A stretch of DNA of 64,000 nucleotides from Arthrobacter frigidicola (lineage in GTDB: Bacteria > Actinomycetota > Actinomycetes > Actinomycetales > Micrococcaceae), in contig QZVU01000003.1 in NCBI GenBank assembly GCA_003602285.1, positions 1 to 64,000 of the forward strand. Direction: 5' to 3'. The position numbers and the translations under genes are program-made. Below, piece after piece: positions 54,406 through 62,320 of the stretch. The number at the start of each line of letters is the position of its first letter. The stretch's first letter is position 1. Under the pieces are notes generated by a model. The model was not told where the DNA came from and made no database searches. It worked only from the letters and a program-made list of their open reading frames with translations.

Positions 54406-55380
54406 CTAGGATAGTGGCCCGGCGCCGCGGGCAAGGAGGAGCGACCGCTGGATCAGGTCCGGAGCCCGCCAGGGCAGCCACTGCACCCGGGGGTCCCCAC
54501 GGAACCAGGTGCGCTGGCGTTTGGCGAACTGCCGGGTCGCGGTGATGGTGTCGTCGATGGCCGCGGACTCGCTGAGGGCGCCGTCCAGGACCGAAAGGAA
54601 TTGGGAGTAGCCCAGGGCCCGCGAGGCGGTGCGTCCGTCCCGGAGGCCCCGGGCGTCGAGGGCCCGGACCTCCTCGAGCAGGCCGCCGCGGACCATCGTG
54701 TGCACCCGTTCCGCGAGCCGTACCTGGAGTTCCTGCGCGTCGACCGCCAGGCCGAGCTGGACCGCCGGCGCGTAGTACTGCCGGTCGGGCATGAAGGAGC
54801 TGAACGGGCGGCCGGTGAGTTCGGCCACCTCCAGTGCCCGCACCAACCGGCGGTCATCGGCGATCCGCTCCGCCGACACCGGATCCACCGCGGCGAGCCT
54901 GACGCGCAGCGCGGCGGACCCTCCGGCGGCGAGTTCGGCCTCGAGGCGTTCCCGGAGGGCCGGATCGGTGCCGGGGAATTCCAGCCGGTCGAGGACGGCT
55001 CGAACGTAGAGTCCGGACCCGCCGACGAGCACCGGGACCCTGCCGCGGGCCCGGACGGCATCGATGGCCCGCCGGGCCTCGGCCTGGTAGGCGGCGACGC
55101 TCGCCTCCTCGCGGATGTCGAGGATGTCGAGGAGGTGGTGCGGGACTCCGCGCCGCTCCTGGGCCGGCACCTTGGCCGTTCCGATGTCCATCCCGCGGTA
55201 GAACTGGAGCGCGTCGGCGTTGATGACCTCACCGCCGAGCTCAAGGGCGAGGGCGATCGCCAGGTCGGACTTCCCCGTGCCGGTCGGACCGACGACCGCG
55301 ACGATGGGCGGCGGAGCGTCCCCGGCTTCTCCTCCCCCGGGTCCGCCTGCGGGACCGGGGCCCGGGACGGACGGTATCAA
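54406..55380 (-). CDS. miaA: tRNA dimethylallyltransferase
   Basis: 324 residues. It prenylates A37 of tRNAs that read UNN codons. The P-loop is [10 protein letters not shown] (about 30-39), with [16 protein letters not shown] and the Thr/Asp region typical of MiaA. It begins with TTG overlapping the miaB stop (TTGA at 55377-55380). Its product is then methylthiolated by MiaB, so the two neighbours act in sequence. Confidence 0.94.
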   Translation of the reverse strand: MIPSVPGPGPAGGPGGGEAGDAPPPIVAVVGPTGTGKSDLAIALALELGGEVINADALQFYRGMDIGTAKVPAQERRGVPHHLLDILDIREEASVAAYQAEARRAIDAVRARGRVPVLVGGSGLYVRAVLDRLEFPGTDPALRERLEAELAAGGSAALRVRLAAVDPVSAERIADDRRLVRALEVAELTGRPFSSFMPDRQYYAPAVQLGLAVDAQELQVRLAERVHTMVRGGLLEEVRALDARGLRDGRTASRALGYSQFLSVLDGALSESAAIDDTITATRQFAKRQRTWFRGDPRVQWLPWRAPDLIQRSLLLARGAGPLS

Positions 55381-56933
55381 GAGCGGCGCGGGGGCAGCAC
55401 CGGCATGCCCAGGGACACGCCCGCGCCGGCTGCGCCGGACCCGCTGCCGGGGACAGGCGCCCCGCAGGAGTCGGCCTGGCTGCGGTCCCAGGCGTCCCCG
55501 GCACGGGAGCGCCGCACCGAGTATTCGGCGGCGGTGGGATCGGACAGCAGGTGGAAGGGCGCGGCGTGGGTCACCGGGACGGTCACCAGGTCGCCGGGGC
55601 GGGGCACCTCGGCTCCGGCAGGAACGCTGAAGTGCACCAGCCGCTGGTCCTGGGCGCGTCCGGTCAGGCGGTGGGTCTCCCCGGCTTTCCGGCCCTGATT
55701 AGCCGTCACCATCACCTCGACGGACCGGCCCACCTGACGGGCGTTTTCTTCTTCGGCGATGCGGTCCTGCAGCGCGGTGAGGCGTTCGAAGCGTTCCTGC
55801 ACCACGTGCTTGGGCAACTGGTCCGGAAGGTCCGCTGCCGGGGTGCCCGGGCGCCTCGAGTACTGGAACGTGAAGGCCGTCGCGAAGCGGGACTTCTCGA
55901 CGACGTCGAGGGTGGCCTGGAAGTCCTCCTCGGTTTCACCGGGGAAGCCGACGATGATGTCGGTGGAGATCGCGGCGGACGGCATCCGCTCGCGCACGCG
56001 GTCCAGGATGCCCAGGAACTTCGCCGACCGGTACGAGCGGCGCATCGCCTTGAGGATGCGGTCGGAGCCGGACTGAAGCGGCATGTGGAGCTGCGGCATG
56101 ACGTTGGGGGTTTCGGCCATGGCGTCGATGACGTCGTCGGTGAACGCCGCCGGGTGCGGGCTGGTGAAACGGACCCGCTCGAGTCCTTCGATGCTGCCGC
56201 AGGCGCGGAGCAGTTTCGCGAAGGCGCCCCGGTCGCCGAATTCGACGCCGTAGGAGTTCACGTTCTGGCCGAGCAGCGTCACCTCGATGGCGCCGTCGGC
56301 CACCAGGGCTTCGATCTCGGCGAGGATCTCTCCGGGCCGGCGGTCGCGCTCCTTCCCGCGGAGGGAGGGCACGATGCAGAACGTGCAGGTGTTGTTGCAC
56401 CCGACCGAGATGGAGACCCACCCGGCGTACACCGAGTCCCGTTTGGTGGGCAGGGTCGAGGGGAAGACGTCGAGGGATTCGAGGATTTCGAGCTGCGCCT
56501 CGTCGTTGTGCCGGGCGCGTTCGAGCAGCGCCGGCAGCGCCCCGATGTTGTGCGTGCCGAAGACGGCGTCGACCCAGGGTGCCTTGCGGAGGATGGTCTC
56601 CCGGTCCTTCTGCGCCAGGCAGCCGCCGACGGCGACCTGCATTCCCGGGTTGGCCTCCTTGACCGGAGCGAGCATGCCGAGGTTTCCGTAGAGCTTGTTA
56701 TCGGCATTCTCACGGACGGCGCAGGTGTTGAAGACGACGACGTCGGCCTGCCCTCCGGTGGCCGGGGTGAGTCCCGCCCCCTCGAGGAGGCCCGAGATCC
56801 GCTCCGAGTCGTGGACGTTCATCTGGCACCCGAAGGTGCGCACCTCGTAGGTGCGCTGCGGGCCGGCGGAAACCGCCGCCGCCGGGATTGTCGACGGTTC
56901 GGCGGAGGAAGGTGCGGGGACTGTAATACTCAC
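55377..56933 (-). CDS. miaB: tRNA-2-methylthio-N6-dimethylallyladenosine synthase
   Basis: 518 residues. The N-terminal MTTase domain provides cluster ligands C36, C71 and C105 (FGCQMN, NTCAVR, GGCLAQ). The radical SAM motif is C179-C183-C186. A TRAM domain follows (about 400-470). The last ~45 residues (after the TRAM end) are a Gly/Ser/Ala-rich tail not usual in MiaB. It starts at GTG 56933. Confidence 0.95.
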   Translation of the reverse strand: MSITVPAPSSAEPSTIPAAAVSAGPQRTYEVRTFGCQMNVHDSERISGLLEGAGLTPATGGQADVVVFNTCAVRENADNKLYGNLGMLAPVKEANPGMQVAVGGCLAQKDRETILRKAPWVDAVFGTHNIGALPALLERARHNDEAQLEILESLDVFPSTLPTKRDSVYAGWVSISVGCNNTCTFCIVPSLRGKERDRRPGEILAEIEALVADGAIEVTLLGQNVNSYGVEFGDRGAFAKLLRACGSIEGLERVRFTSPHPAAFTDDVIDAMAETPNVMPQLHMPLQSGSDRILKAMRRSYRSAKFLGILDRVRERMPSAAISTDIIVGFPGETEEDFQATLDVVEKSRFATAFTFQYSRRPGTPAADLPDQLPKHVVQERFERLTALQDRIAEEENARQVGRSVEVMVTANQGRKAGETHRLTGRAQDQRLVHFSVPAGAEVPRPGDLVTVPVTHAAPFHLLSDPTAAEYSVRRSRAGDAWDRSQADSCGAPVPGSGSGAAGAGVSLGMPVLPPRRS

Positions 56934-56975
56934 GGCTTAAGGGTACGACCGCCCCGCCACCGGCCCACAATCCCG

Positions 56976-57002
56976 CGCCGGAGGGCAGGATTCACTCCGG
57001 CG
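56976..57002 (-). terminator. Hairpin between recX and miaB
   Basis: CGCCGGAG (56976-56983) and CTCCGGCG (56995-57002) form a perfect 8-base stem with an 11-base loop, 32 bases beyond the recX stop. There is no U tract. It may end or attenuate recA-recX transcription before miaB. Confidence 0.55.
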
Positions 57003-57034
57003 GGAGGAGAGCACAGGAGGATGCCCTGGCCGCG

Positions 57035-58375
57035 TCATCCGGCGGCGGTGTCCTGCCCGTCGAGGGCGTCCTTCACGAGCGCGAAGGCCAGGCCGGGAGC
57101 GTAGCCCTTCCGGGCGAGCATCGAAACGAGCCTGCGGACCTCCTTATCCCGCGCGGCGCGGTCCGAAGGGTCAACGCCCTGCCGCATCTTCCGGTGGATC
57201 AGTTCACGTGCGGCGTCACGCTCGTCGTCGTCGCTCACCTGGGCGAGGGCGTCCTCGGCAAGGGCCGGGTCAATCCCCTTCTCGGCCAGTTCCCGCTTCA
57301 AAGCCGACCGGGCCAGGGACCGGGTGGCGGAGCGGCTGCGGACCCACATCCGGGCGAACTCAGCGTCGTCGATGAGCTGGACCTCTTCGAAGCGGTCCAG
57401 GACGGCGGCCGCGGCTTCAGGGGGAACGCCGCGCTCGGCAAGCTTCCCGGCCAGCTGGTGGCGGCTTCTCGGCGCCATCGCGAGCTGGCGAAGCACGATG
57501 GAGCGGGCGAGGGCGAAGGGATCGGACGGCTGCGCCTGATCCGCTGGGCCCTCCGGCGTTGCTTCCCCGCGGCCGCGACGCCGTGCACGCCCACTGGAGC
57601 CGTCGGCGGTGCCCGCCCCGCTGTGCGGCGCGTCCTCTGGGAACCCGGAAGGGCTCCACGGGGCCGGGCCGGCCTCATCGGGATCCTGTTCGGGAGGGAG
57701 ATCCGCCGAGCGTCCGAAGACGGGGCCGAATGCCGAATCGTCGAGGGCGCGCTCGGTCTTCCGCCGGCTGCGTGGCTTGGGCGTCTGTCCCCCGAAGGAT
57801 CCCCCGCTGCCGGACTTCCCGAAGGACCCGCCGCCGGCCGGCTTTTTCCTCAACGATCCGCCGCCGGCCGGTTTTTGACCGAAGCCCCCACCCGCAATGT
57901 TCTCCCCGGATGGTCCACCCTTGGCCCGCTTCCGCCCGAACGACCCGCCACCGGCAGACTTTTTCCCGAAGGACCCACGGCTGGCCGGCTTCCTCCAGGA
58001 GGACCCGTCGGCCGCGGACTCTTCGCCGAAGGTCATGCCGCCGGCAGCGTTTGCGCCGAACATCTCGTATTCGGCCGGCGGTCCGGCGGACAGGCCGCCG
58101 GCAGCGTTCGCGCCGAACATCTCGTATTCGGCCGGCGGTCCGGCGGACAGGCCGCCGCCAGCGTTCGCGCCGAACATCTCGTATTCGGCCGGCGGTCCGG
58201 CGGACAGGCCGCCGCCAGCGTTCGCGCCGAACAACTCGTATTCGGTCAGCTGGTGTTTTGCCGATGGTCCGTCAGGTGTCCGGTGGATTTCCCCGGTATC
58301 GGCCGGTGTGCTTTCGGAATCCCCTGGGGGCGGCGGGCCGCCGGCCCGCCGCCCCCAGGATCCGGCTCCTGCCAC
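57035..58375 (-). CDS. recX: RecX with a long repeat-containing N-terminal extension
   Basis: 446 residues, against 150-200 in most RecX proteins. The RecX core, which limits RecA filaments, is about 285-446 (LARSIVLRQLAMAPRSRHQLAGKL, DRFEEVQLIDDAEFARMWV, RRLVSMLARKGYAPGLAF). Residues 44-119 are four copies of a 19-residue repeat of type AEYEMFGANAGGGLSAGPP. Residues 120-200 are Gly/Ser/Lys-rich (GGGSFGKK-like), and 200-285 are polar. The GTG start is 5 bases after the recA stop. No later start with a ribosome site gives a neat short RecX, so the extension seems genuine. Confidence 0.88.
   Translation of the reverse strand: MAGAGSWGRRAGGPPPPGDSESTPADTGEIHRTPDGPSAKHQLTEYELFGANAGGGLSAGPPAEYEMFGANAGGGLSAGPPAEYEMFGANAAGGLSAGPPAEYEMFGANAAGGMTFGEESAADGSSWRKPASRGSFGKKSAGGGSFGRKRAKGGPSGENIAGGGFGQKPAGGGSLRKKPAGGGSFGKSGSGGSFGGQTPKPRSRRKTERALDDSAFGPVFGRSADLPPEQDPDEAGPAPWSPSGFPEDAPHSGAGTADGSSGRARRRGRGEATPEGPADQAQPSDPFALARSIVLRQLAMAPRSRHQLAGKLAERGVPPEAAAAVLDRFEEVQLIDDAEFARMWVRSRSATRSLARSALKRELAEKGIDPALAEDALAQVSDDDERDAARELIHRKMRQGVDPSDRAARDKEVRRLVSMLARKGYAPGLAFALVKDALDGQDTAAG
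58019..58246. repeat. 57-bp tandem repeat, four copies, in the recX 5' region
   Basis: Four in-frame 57-base units encode the 19-residue repeats. The middle two or three copies are nearly identical in DNA, with outer copies diverged (EYELFG and MTFGEE ends). This pattern is typical of in-frame expansion by slippage or unequal recombination. Confidence 0.92.
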
Positions 58376-58380
58376 GGTTC

Positions 58381-59430
58381 TTACTCTCCTCCGACAGCCT
58401 TCAGCTTGGGGCCGCCCTCGTTCTCTTCGGGCTGCACACCGATGCCAAGCTTGACCCGGATCTTCTGCTCAAGCTCGTCGGCGAGGTCGGGGTTGTCGAT
58501 GAGGAACTTGCGTGCGTTTTCCTTGCCCTGCCCGAGCTGGTCGCCGTCGTAGGTGAACCAGGCGCCGGACTTCTTGACCAGTCCGTTCTCGACGCCCACA
58601 TCGATCAGACCACCCTCTCGGGAGATGCCGTGTCCGTAGAGAATGTCGAACTCGGCCTGCTTGAAGGGCGGGGCCATCTTGTTCTTCACGATCTTGGCCC
58701 GGGTCCGGTTGCCGACCGGGTTCACGCCCTCTTTGAGGGTCTCGATCCGGCGGACGTCGATGCGCACGGAGGCGTAGAACTTCAGCGCCTTGCCACCCGT
58801 CGTGGTTTCGGGGCTGCCGAAGAAGACACCGATCTTTTCGCGGAGCTGGTTGATGAAGATGGCGGTGGTCTTGGTCTGGCTCAGGCGGCCGGTGATCTTG
58901 CGGAGGGCCTGGCTCATGAGCCGGGCCTGCAGGCCCACATGGCTGTCGCCCATCTCGCCTTCGATTTCCGCGCGGGGAACAAGCGCTGCCACGGAGTCGA
59001 TCACCACAATGTCGATGGAGCCGGATCCGATAAGCATGTCCATGATCTCGAGTGCCTGCTCACCGGTGTCGGGCTGGGACACCAGGAGTGCGTCGGTGTC
59101 GACCCCCAGCTTCTTCGCGTACTCCGGGTCGAGGGCATGCTCGGCGTCGATGAAGGCCGCGATGCCGCCGTTGCGCTGGGCGCTGGCCACCGCGTGGAGG
59201 GCCACCGTGGTCTTACCCGAGGACTCGGGTCCGTAGATCTCGACGACGCGGCCGCGGGGCAGCCCGCCGATGCCGAGCGCGGCGTCAAGGGCGATCGAGC
59301 TGGTGGAGATGGTCTCGATCGGCGCCCGGATCTCATCGCCGAGCCGCATAACGGAGCCCTTGCCGTACTGCTTGTCAATCTGCGCGAGGGCAGCCTGGAG
59401 GGCCTTCTCACGATCGGCTGGTGCAGCCAT
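58381..59430 (-). CDS. recA: Recombinase RecA
   Basis: 349 residues, full length, no intein. Walker [10 protein letters not shown] is at 67-75, [12 protein letters not shown] is Walker B, and loops L1/L2 ([22 protein letters not shown] split around, [18 protein letters not shown]) are normal. It drives strand exchange and triggers LexA self-cleavage. It has a leader of about 100-150 bases with a LexA box upstream. RecX follows in the same operon. Confidence 0.98.
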   Translation of the reverse strand: MAAPADREKALQAALAQIDKQYGKGSVMRLGDEIRAPIETISTSSIALDAALGIGGLPRGRVVEIYGPESSGKTTVALHAVASAQRNGGIAAFIDAEHALDPEYAKKLGVDTDALLVSQPDTGEQALEIMDMLIGSGSIDIVVIDSVAALVPRAEIEGEMGDSHVGLQARLMSQALRKITGRLSQTKTTAIFINQLREKIGVFFGSPETTTGGKALKFYASVRIDVRRIETLKEGVNPVGNRTRAKIVKNKMAPPFKQAEFDILYGHGISREGGLIDVGVENGLVKKSGAWFTYDGDQLGQGKENARKFLIDNPDLADELEQKIRVKLGIGVQPEENEGGPKLKAVGGE

Positions 59431-59568
59431 TGTTCACCTCGGTTGATTGTGCCCTGGGCTTGCGAAACCTCGCGGGCCGTTTGCATGTTCGTTCCGACCC
59501 TACCGGCCGGCTCTGACAGTCTTGGGAGGCCGCCCGGTATGTGAAAAACCGGCAGGACCCGTCCTCCA

Positions 59569-59597
59569 AGCATATCGCCATCCGAACAGATATTCGA
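59569..59597 (-). promoter_or_regulatory. LexA box and promoter of recA
   Basis: On the minus strand TCGAATATCTGTTCGG (59582-59597) matches 10 of 12 positions of the actinobacterial LexA consensus. TATGCT (59569-59574) is a good -10, and TTCGAA 18 bases upstream of it could serve as -35. LexA bound here would block the promoter. Confidence 0.75.
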
Positions 59598-59624
59598 ATG
59601 AATTGGGTGGATTGGCGGCGTGTC

Positions 59625-59861
59625 CTATTCGGCCCGGCTGCGGGCCCGGGGCTTGAGGTCGCGCCCCAGCCACCGCTCGCGGGGCACGTCCTGCACCGTG
59701 CACACCGCCTCCCACACCCGCCGGGGGTCGATGCCCGCCCGCAGCGCGTCGAGGGCGGTCCGGTCCCCCAGTTCGCCGATCACGAGATCGCCCGCGAGGC
59801 TTCGTGAGTAGTGGGCGCCGAACTCGTCGTCCATCAGCCGCCAAAAGTCGCTAAGCCGCAT
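59625..59861 (-). CDS. DUF3046-family protein
   Basis: 78 residues: MRLSDFWRLMDDEFG, then ALDALRAGIDPRRVWEAVCTVQDVPRERWLG, the DUF3046 pattern. Function unknown. It is regularly found just upstream of recA in actinobacteria, and the recA LexA promoter lies within 30 bases of its stop. Confidence 0.88.
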   Translation of the reverse strand: MRLSDFWRLMDDEFGAHYSRSLAGDLVIGELGDRTALDALRAGIDPRRVWEAVCTVQDVPRERWLGRDLKPRARSRAE

Positions 59862-60011
59862 TTTCTATCCTTTGTCGTTGCTGTTTCTACAGGATGCCCC
59901 AACCGCGCAGGCGGCCGCATTTGATTTTCCGGCGGAGCCGGGCCGGGAGGTTGCCGATCCGTTACCCGCAGCGGGGCGGCTGGAGGGACCGCGAACCATA
60001 GAATAAGCGGT

Positions 60012-60485
60012 ATGACCCCTGACCCCAGCACTACCGACGCCGCAGTGGATTCCGCCATCGTGGCGCTTGAGCAGCAACTCAGTATGCTCTGGAGGCGCGC
60101 CCGGTCCAACTCCTACAAGGTGGCCCGCAGGGTGCACCCGGAGATGGAACCAGCCGCCTACGGTCTCCTCGTTATCCTTCAGCAGGAGGGCTCGATGCGG
60201 CTCACCGACATTGCCGCGAGCGTCGGGGTGGGCAAACCGTCGGTGAGCCGGCAGATCGCCATGCTCGAACAGCTCGGCCTCGTGCAGAAAGAGGCGGATC
60301 CGCTTGACGGCCGCGCCCAGGCCATCTCGCTGACACCGGCAGGCACGCAGCAGCTGGTGAACGCCCAGACCGCCCGTAAGCAGGCCTTCCACGAACTGAT
60401 GGCCGACTGGGACGTCTCCGACCTCGAGCAGCTTGGCCACCTGATCGCCCAGCTCAACGCCACCTATGCCAAGGACAACTGGTAG
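60012..60485 (+). CDS. MarR-family transcriptional regulator
   Basis: 157 residues. The winged helix is central (about 62-125): SMRLTDIAASVGVGKPSVSRQIAMLEQLGLV and the wing KEADPLDGRAQAISLT. The flanking helices should form the dimer. Ligand and targets unknown. TAGAAT (59999-60004) lies 7 bases before the ATG with no Shine-Dalgarno, so the mRNA is probably leaderless. It is divergent from DUF3046. Confidence 0.9.
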   Translation: MTPDPSTTDAAVDSAIVALEQQLSMLWRRARSNSYKVARRVHPEMEPAAYGLLVILQQEGSMRLTDIAASVGVGKPSVSRQIAMLEQLGLVQKEADPLDGRAQAISLTPAGTQQLVNAQTARKQAFHELMADWDVSDLEQLGHLIAQLNATYAKDNW

Positions 60486-60544
60486 GCCCCTCTGCCGGAC
60501 GCTGAGAGCCGCATCCCAGCGGATTGAAGCCGGAGGGTGGAGCC

Positions 60545-60616
60545 GGAAGCGTAAGCCGCGTGTGAAGCCGCGTGTTTGAAGCCGCGTGTTTGAAGCCGCG
60601 TGTTTGAAGCCGCGCC
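60545..60616. repeat. 14-bp tandem repeat after the MarR gene
   Basis: GAAGCCGCGTGTTT repeats about three to four times between 60551 and 60616, the first copy shortened. It lies between the MarR stop and the convergent ClgR-like gene, just before a terminator hairpin. Confidence 0.85.
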
Positions 60617-60628
60617 TTAAAAGCAGCA

Positions 60629-60650
60629 GGACCCGCCGGTGGGCGGGTCC
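60629..60650. terminator. Bidirectional terminator between the MarR and ClgR-like genes
   Basis: GGACCCGCC (60629-60637) and GGCGGGTCC (60642-60650) form a perfect 9-base stem with a 4-base loop, flanked by GCAGCAG/CTGCTGC. It is placed to serve both convergent genes. Confidence 0.8.
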
Positions 60651-60667
60651 CTGTAAGTCGCTGCTGC

Positions 60668-61015
60668 CTAGCGGTTCGTCGCCGCCAGGCCCCTGCGGAA
60701 GTTTTCGGTGAGATCGTCGGGGATGTTGTTCTCGAACTCGCGGGAGAATTCCTGCGGAACGGTGTCCGGTACCGAAACACCCTCCGCCTCCGCGAGCCGG
60801 TCGCTGACCTCCCGCAGCATCGAGGACAGTGGTACGTCCAGCGCGCTGCAGATTGATGAGAGGAGTTCAGATGACGCTTCCTTCTGGCCGCGCTCCACTT
60901 CGCTCAGGTAACCCAGGGAAACCCTTGCACTGTGGGAGACTTCACGCAGCGTACGGCCCTGGCGCTGGCGGACGTCCCTGAGGACGTCTCCGATCTCATG
61001 GCGTAGTACGACCAT
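60668..61015 (-). CDS. XRE-family regulator, ClgR-like
   Basis: 115 residues. The helix-turn-helix is at about 8-62 ([33 protein letters not shown]), typical of ClgR, the activator of clp protease and stress genes in actinobacteria. The ClgR assignment rests on this motif and on its place after pgsA and cinA. The C-terminus ([16 protein letters not shown]) is acidic. ATG at 61015 has AAGGAG 7 bases upstream. Confidence 0.85.
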   Translation of the reverse strand: MVVLRHEIGDVLRDVRQRQGRTLREVSHSARVSLGYLSEVERGQKEASSELLSSICSALDVPLSSMLREVSDRLAEAEGVSVPDTVPQEFSREFENNIPDDLTENFRRGLAATNR

Positions 61016-61241
61016 TTTGCGCTCCTTTGGCTTGCGTTGTGCGTCATCTGCCAACCCCACATCACGCCAACGGACCACTCCGTTTACGGATACGGGTTGT
61101 CTTACCATCTGTATCGCCTTGCTCCCTCATAAATGCGGACCCGCCGGGAAGCGGAGAATGCATAGTCGGTCCGGCCCGAGCTTCTTGGGCCTGAGTCGTC
61201 AACCTTATCAACGGCTCGCTGTATAGATAACTAGTGTGTCT

Positions 61242-61715
61242 TCACATTTGTTCCCTTAGGATCGCCCCGCCGAGCAGGTCCAGGGCGGCTTCGCAGGACG
61301 CAGCACGCACCGACTCCCGTCCGCCGGGGAAACCGAACCTCCGCACTTCGGTCCCGCCAGCGGTGGCCACGGCGATGAAAACGGTGCCCACCGGCTGCCC
61401 GTCATGCGGTGCGGGCCCTGCCACTCCGGTGGTGGAGACGGCGGCATCGACGCCGAGCACCCGGCGGGCACCCTCGGCCATCTGGGCGGCGACGTTGGGA
61501 TCCACCGAGCCCGCAGAGTCGAGCAGCGCCGCGTCGACCCCGAGCACGTCCCGCTTGACCCCGTTGGCATAGGCGACGATCCCGCCGCGCAGCGTTCCCG
61601 ACGCTCCCGGCACGTCGGCCAGCGCCGCCGATACCTGCCCGGCGGTCAGGGATTCGGCGGTCCCGACGGTGACCTGCGCGGCCAGGGCGGCCGCGACGAC
61701 GTCGGCAGCGTTCAC
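61242..61715 (-). CDS. CinA C-terminal family protein (nicotinamide-nucleotide amidase)
   Basis: 157 residues, only the CinA C-terminal domain. Conserved blocks are VGTAESLTAGQVSAALADVPGAS, GGIVAYANGVKRDVLGV and STTGVAGPAPHDGQPVGTVF. This domain deamidates nicotinamide mononucleotide. The GTG start overlaps the pgsA stop (GTGA at 61712-61715). It lies upstream of the ClgR-like gene with a 226-base gap. Confidence 0.93.
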   Translation of the reverse strand: MNAADVVAAALAAQVTVGTAESLTAGQVSAALADVPGASGTLRGGIVAYANGVKRDVLGVDAALLDSAGSVDPNVAAQMAEGARRVLGVDAAVSTTGVAGPAPHDGQPVGTVFIAVATAGGTEVRRFGFPGGRESVRAASCEAALDLLGGAILREQM

Positions 61716-62311
61716 TGCTGCCCGTTGGAGCGGGCACTGGCACGCAGCTGTGCGGCCTGCCGGAGGTAGTCGAGGCCGGTCACCACGGTGATCACCAGGG
61801 CCGCCGCCATGAAGGCCGCCGCGATCCACCAGCCCCACGCGCCGGGGGTGCTGGCGAACGGGAGGAGGAAGACCAGGATGGCCGCTGTCTGGACGACGGT
61901 CTTGAGCTTGCCCCCGCGCGAGGCCGGCATGACGCCGTAGCGGATCACGGCGAAACGCAGCAGGGTGATGCCCAGTTCGCGGGCGAGGATCACGATGGTG
62001 ACCCACCACCAGAGCTCGCCCAGGATCGAGAGCATGATCAGGGCCGAGCCGATCAGCAGCTTGTCGGCGATCGGGTCGGCGATCTTCCCGAAGTCGGTGA
62101 TCAGCCCGCGGCTGCGCGCGAGGTCGCCGTCGAGCTTGTCGGTGTAGATCGCCACGGCGAAGGTGATCACTGCGAGCCAGCGGAACAACCCGCCCGTGCT
62201 CTCATCGGCGGCGAGGAACCAGACGAAGAAGGGGACCAGCACGATCCGCACGACGGTAAGGATGTTCGCGATATTCAGAACGGGCACTTCTTTGGCTGGG
62301 GTGTTCATCAC
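61712..62311 (-). CDS. pgsA: CDP-diacylglycerol--glycerol-3-phosphate 3-phosphatidyltransferase
   Basis: 199-residue membrane enzyme for phosphatidylglycerol phosphate synthesis. The CDP-alcohol phosphotransferase motif DGDLARSRG, with GKIADPIADK following, fits DG(x)2AR(x)8G(x)3D(x)3D. Four to six membrane helices are visible. GTG and ATG codons adjoin at the start (62306-62311). It follows ftsK by 9 bases. PgsA2-type paralogues exist in actinobacteria, but this motif and context support PgsA. Confidence 0.92.
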   Translation of the reverse strand: MMNTPAKEVPVLNIANILTVVRIVLVPFFVWFLAADESTGGLFRWLAVITFAVAIYTDKLDGDLARSRGLITDFGKIADPIADKLLIGSALIMLSILGELWWWVTIVILARELGITLLRFAVIRYGVMPASRGGKLKTVVQTAAILVFLLPFASTPGAWGWWIAAAFMAAALVITVVTGLDYLRQAAQLRASARSNGQQ

Positions 62312-62320
62312 GCGATAAGG

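Noticed and set aside
61016-61241. Autoregulatory ClgR box before the ClgR-like gene
   Set aside because: Only partial matches to CGCnnAnnGCG were found, too weak to report as a site.
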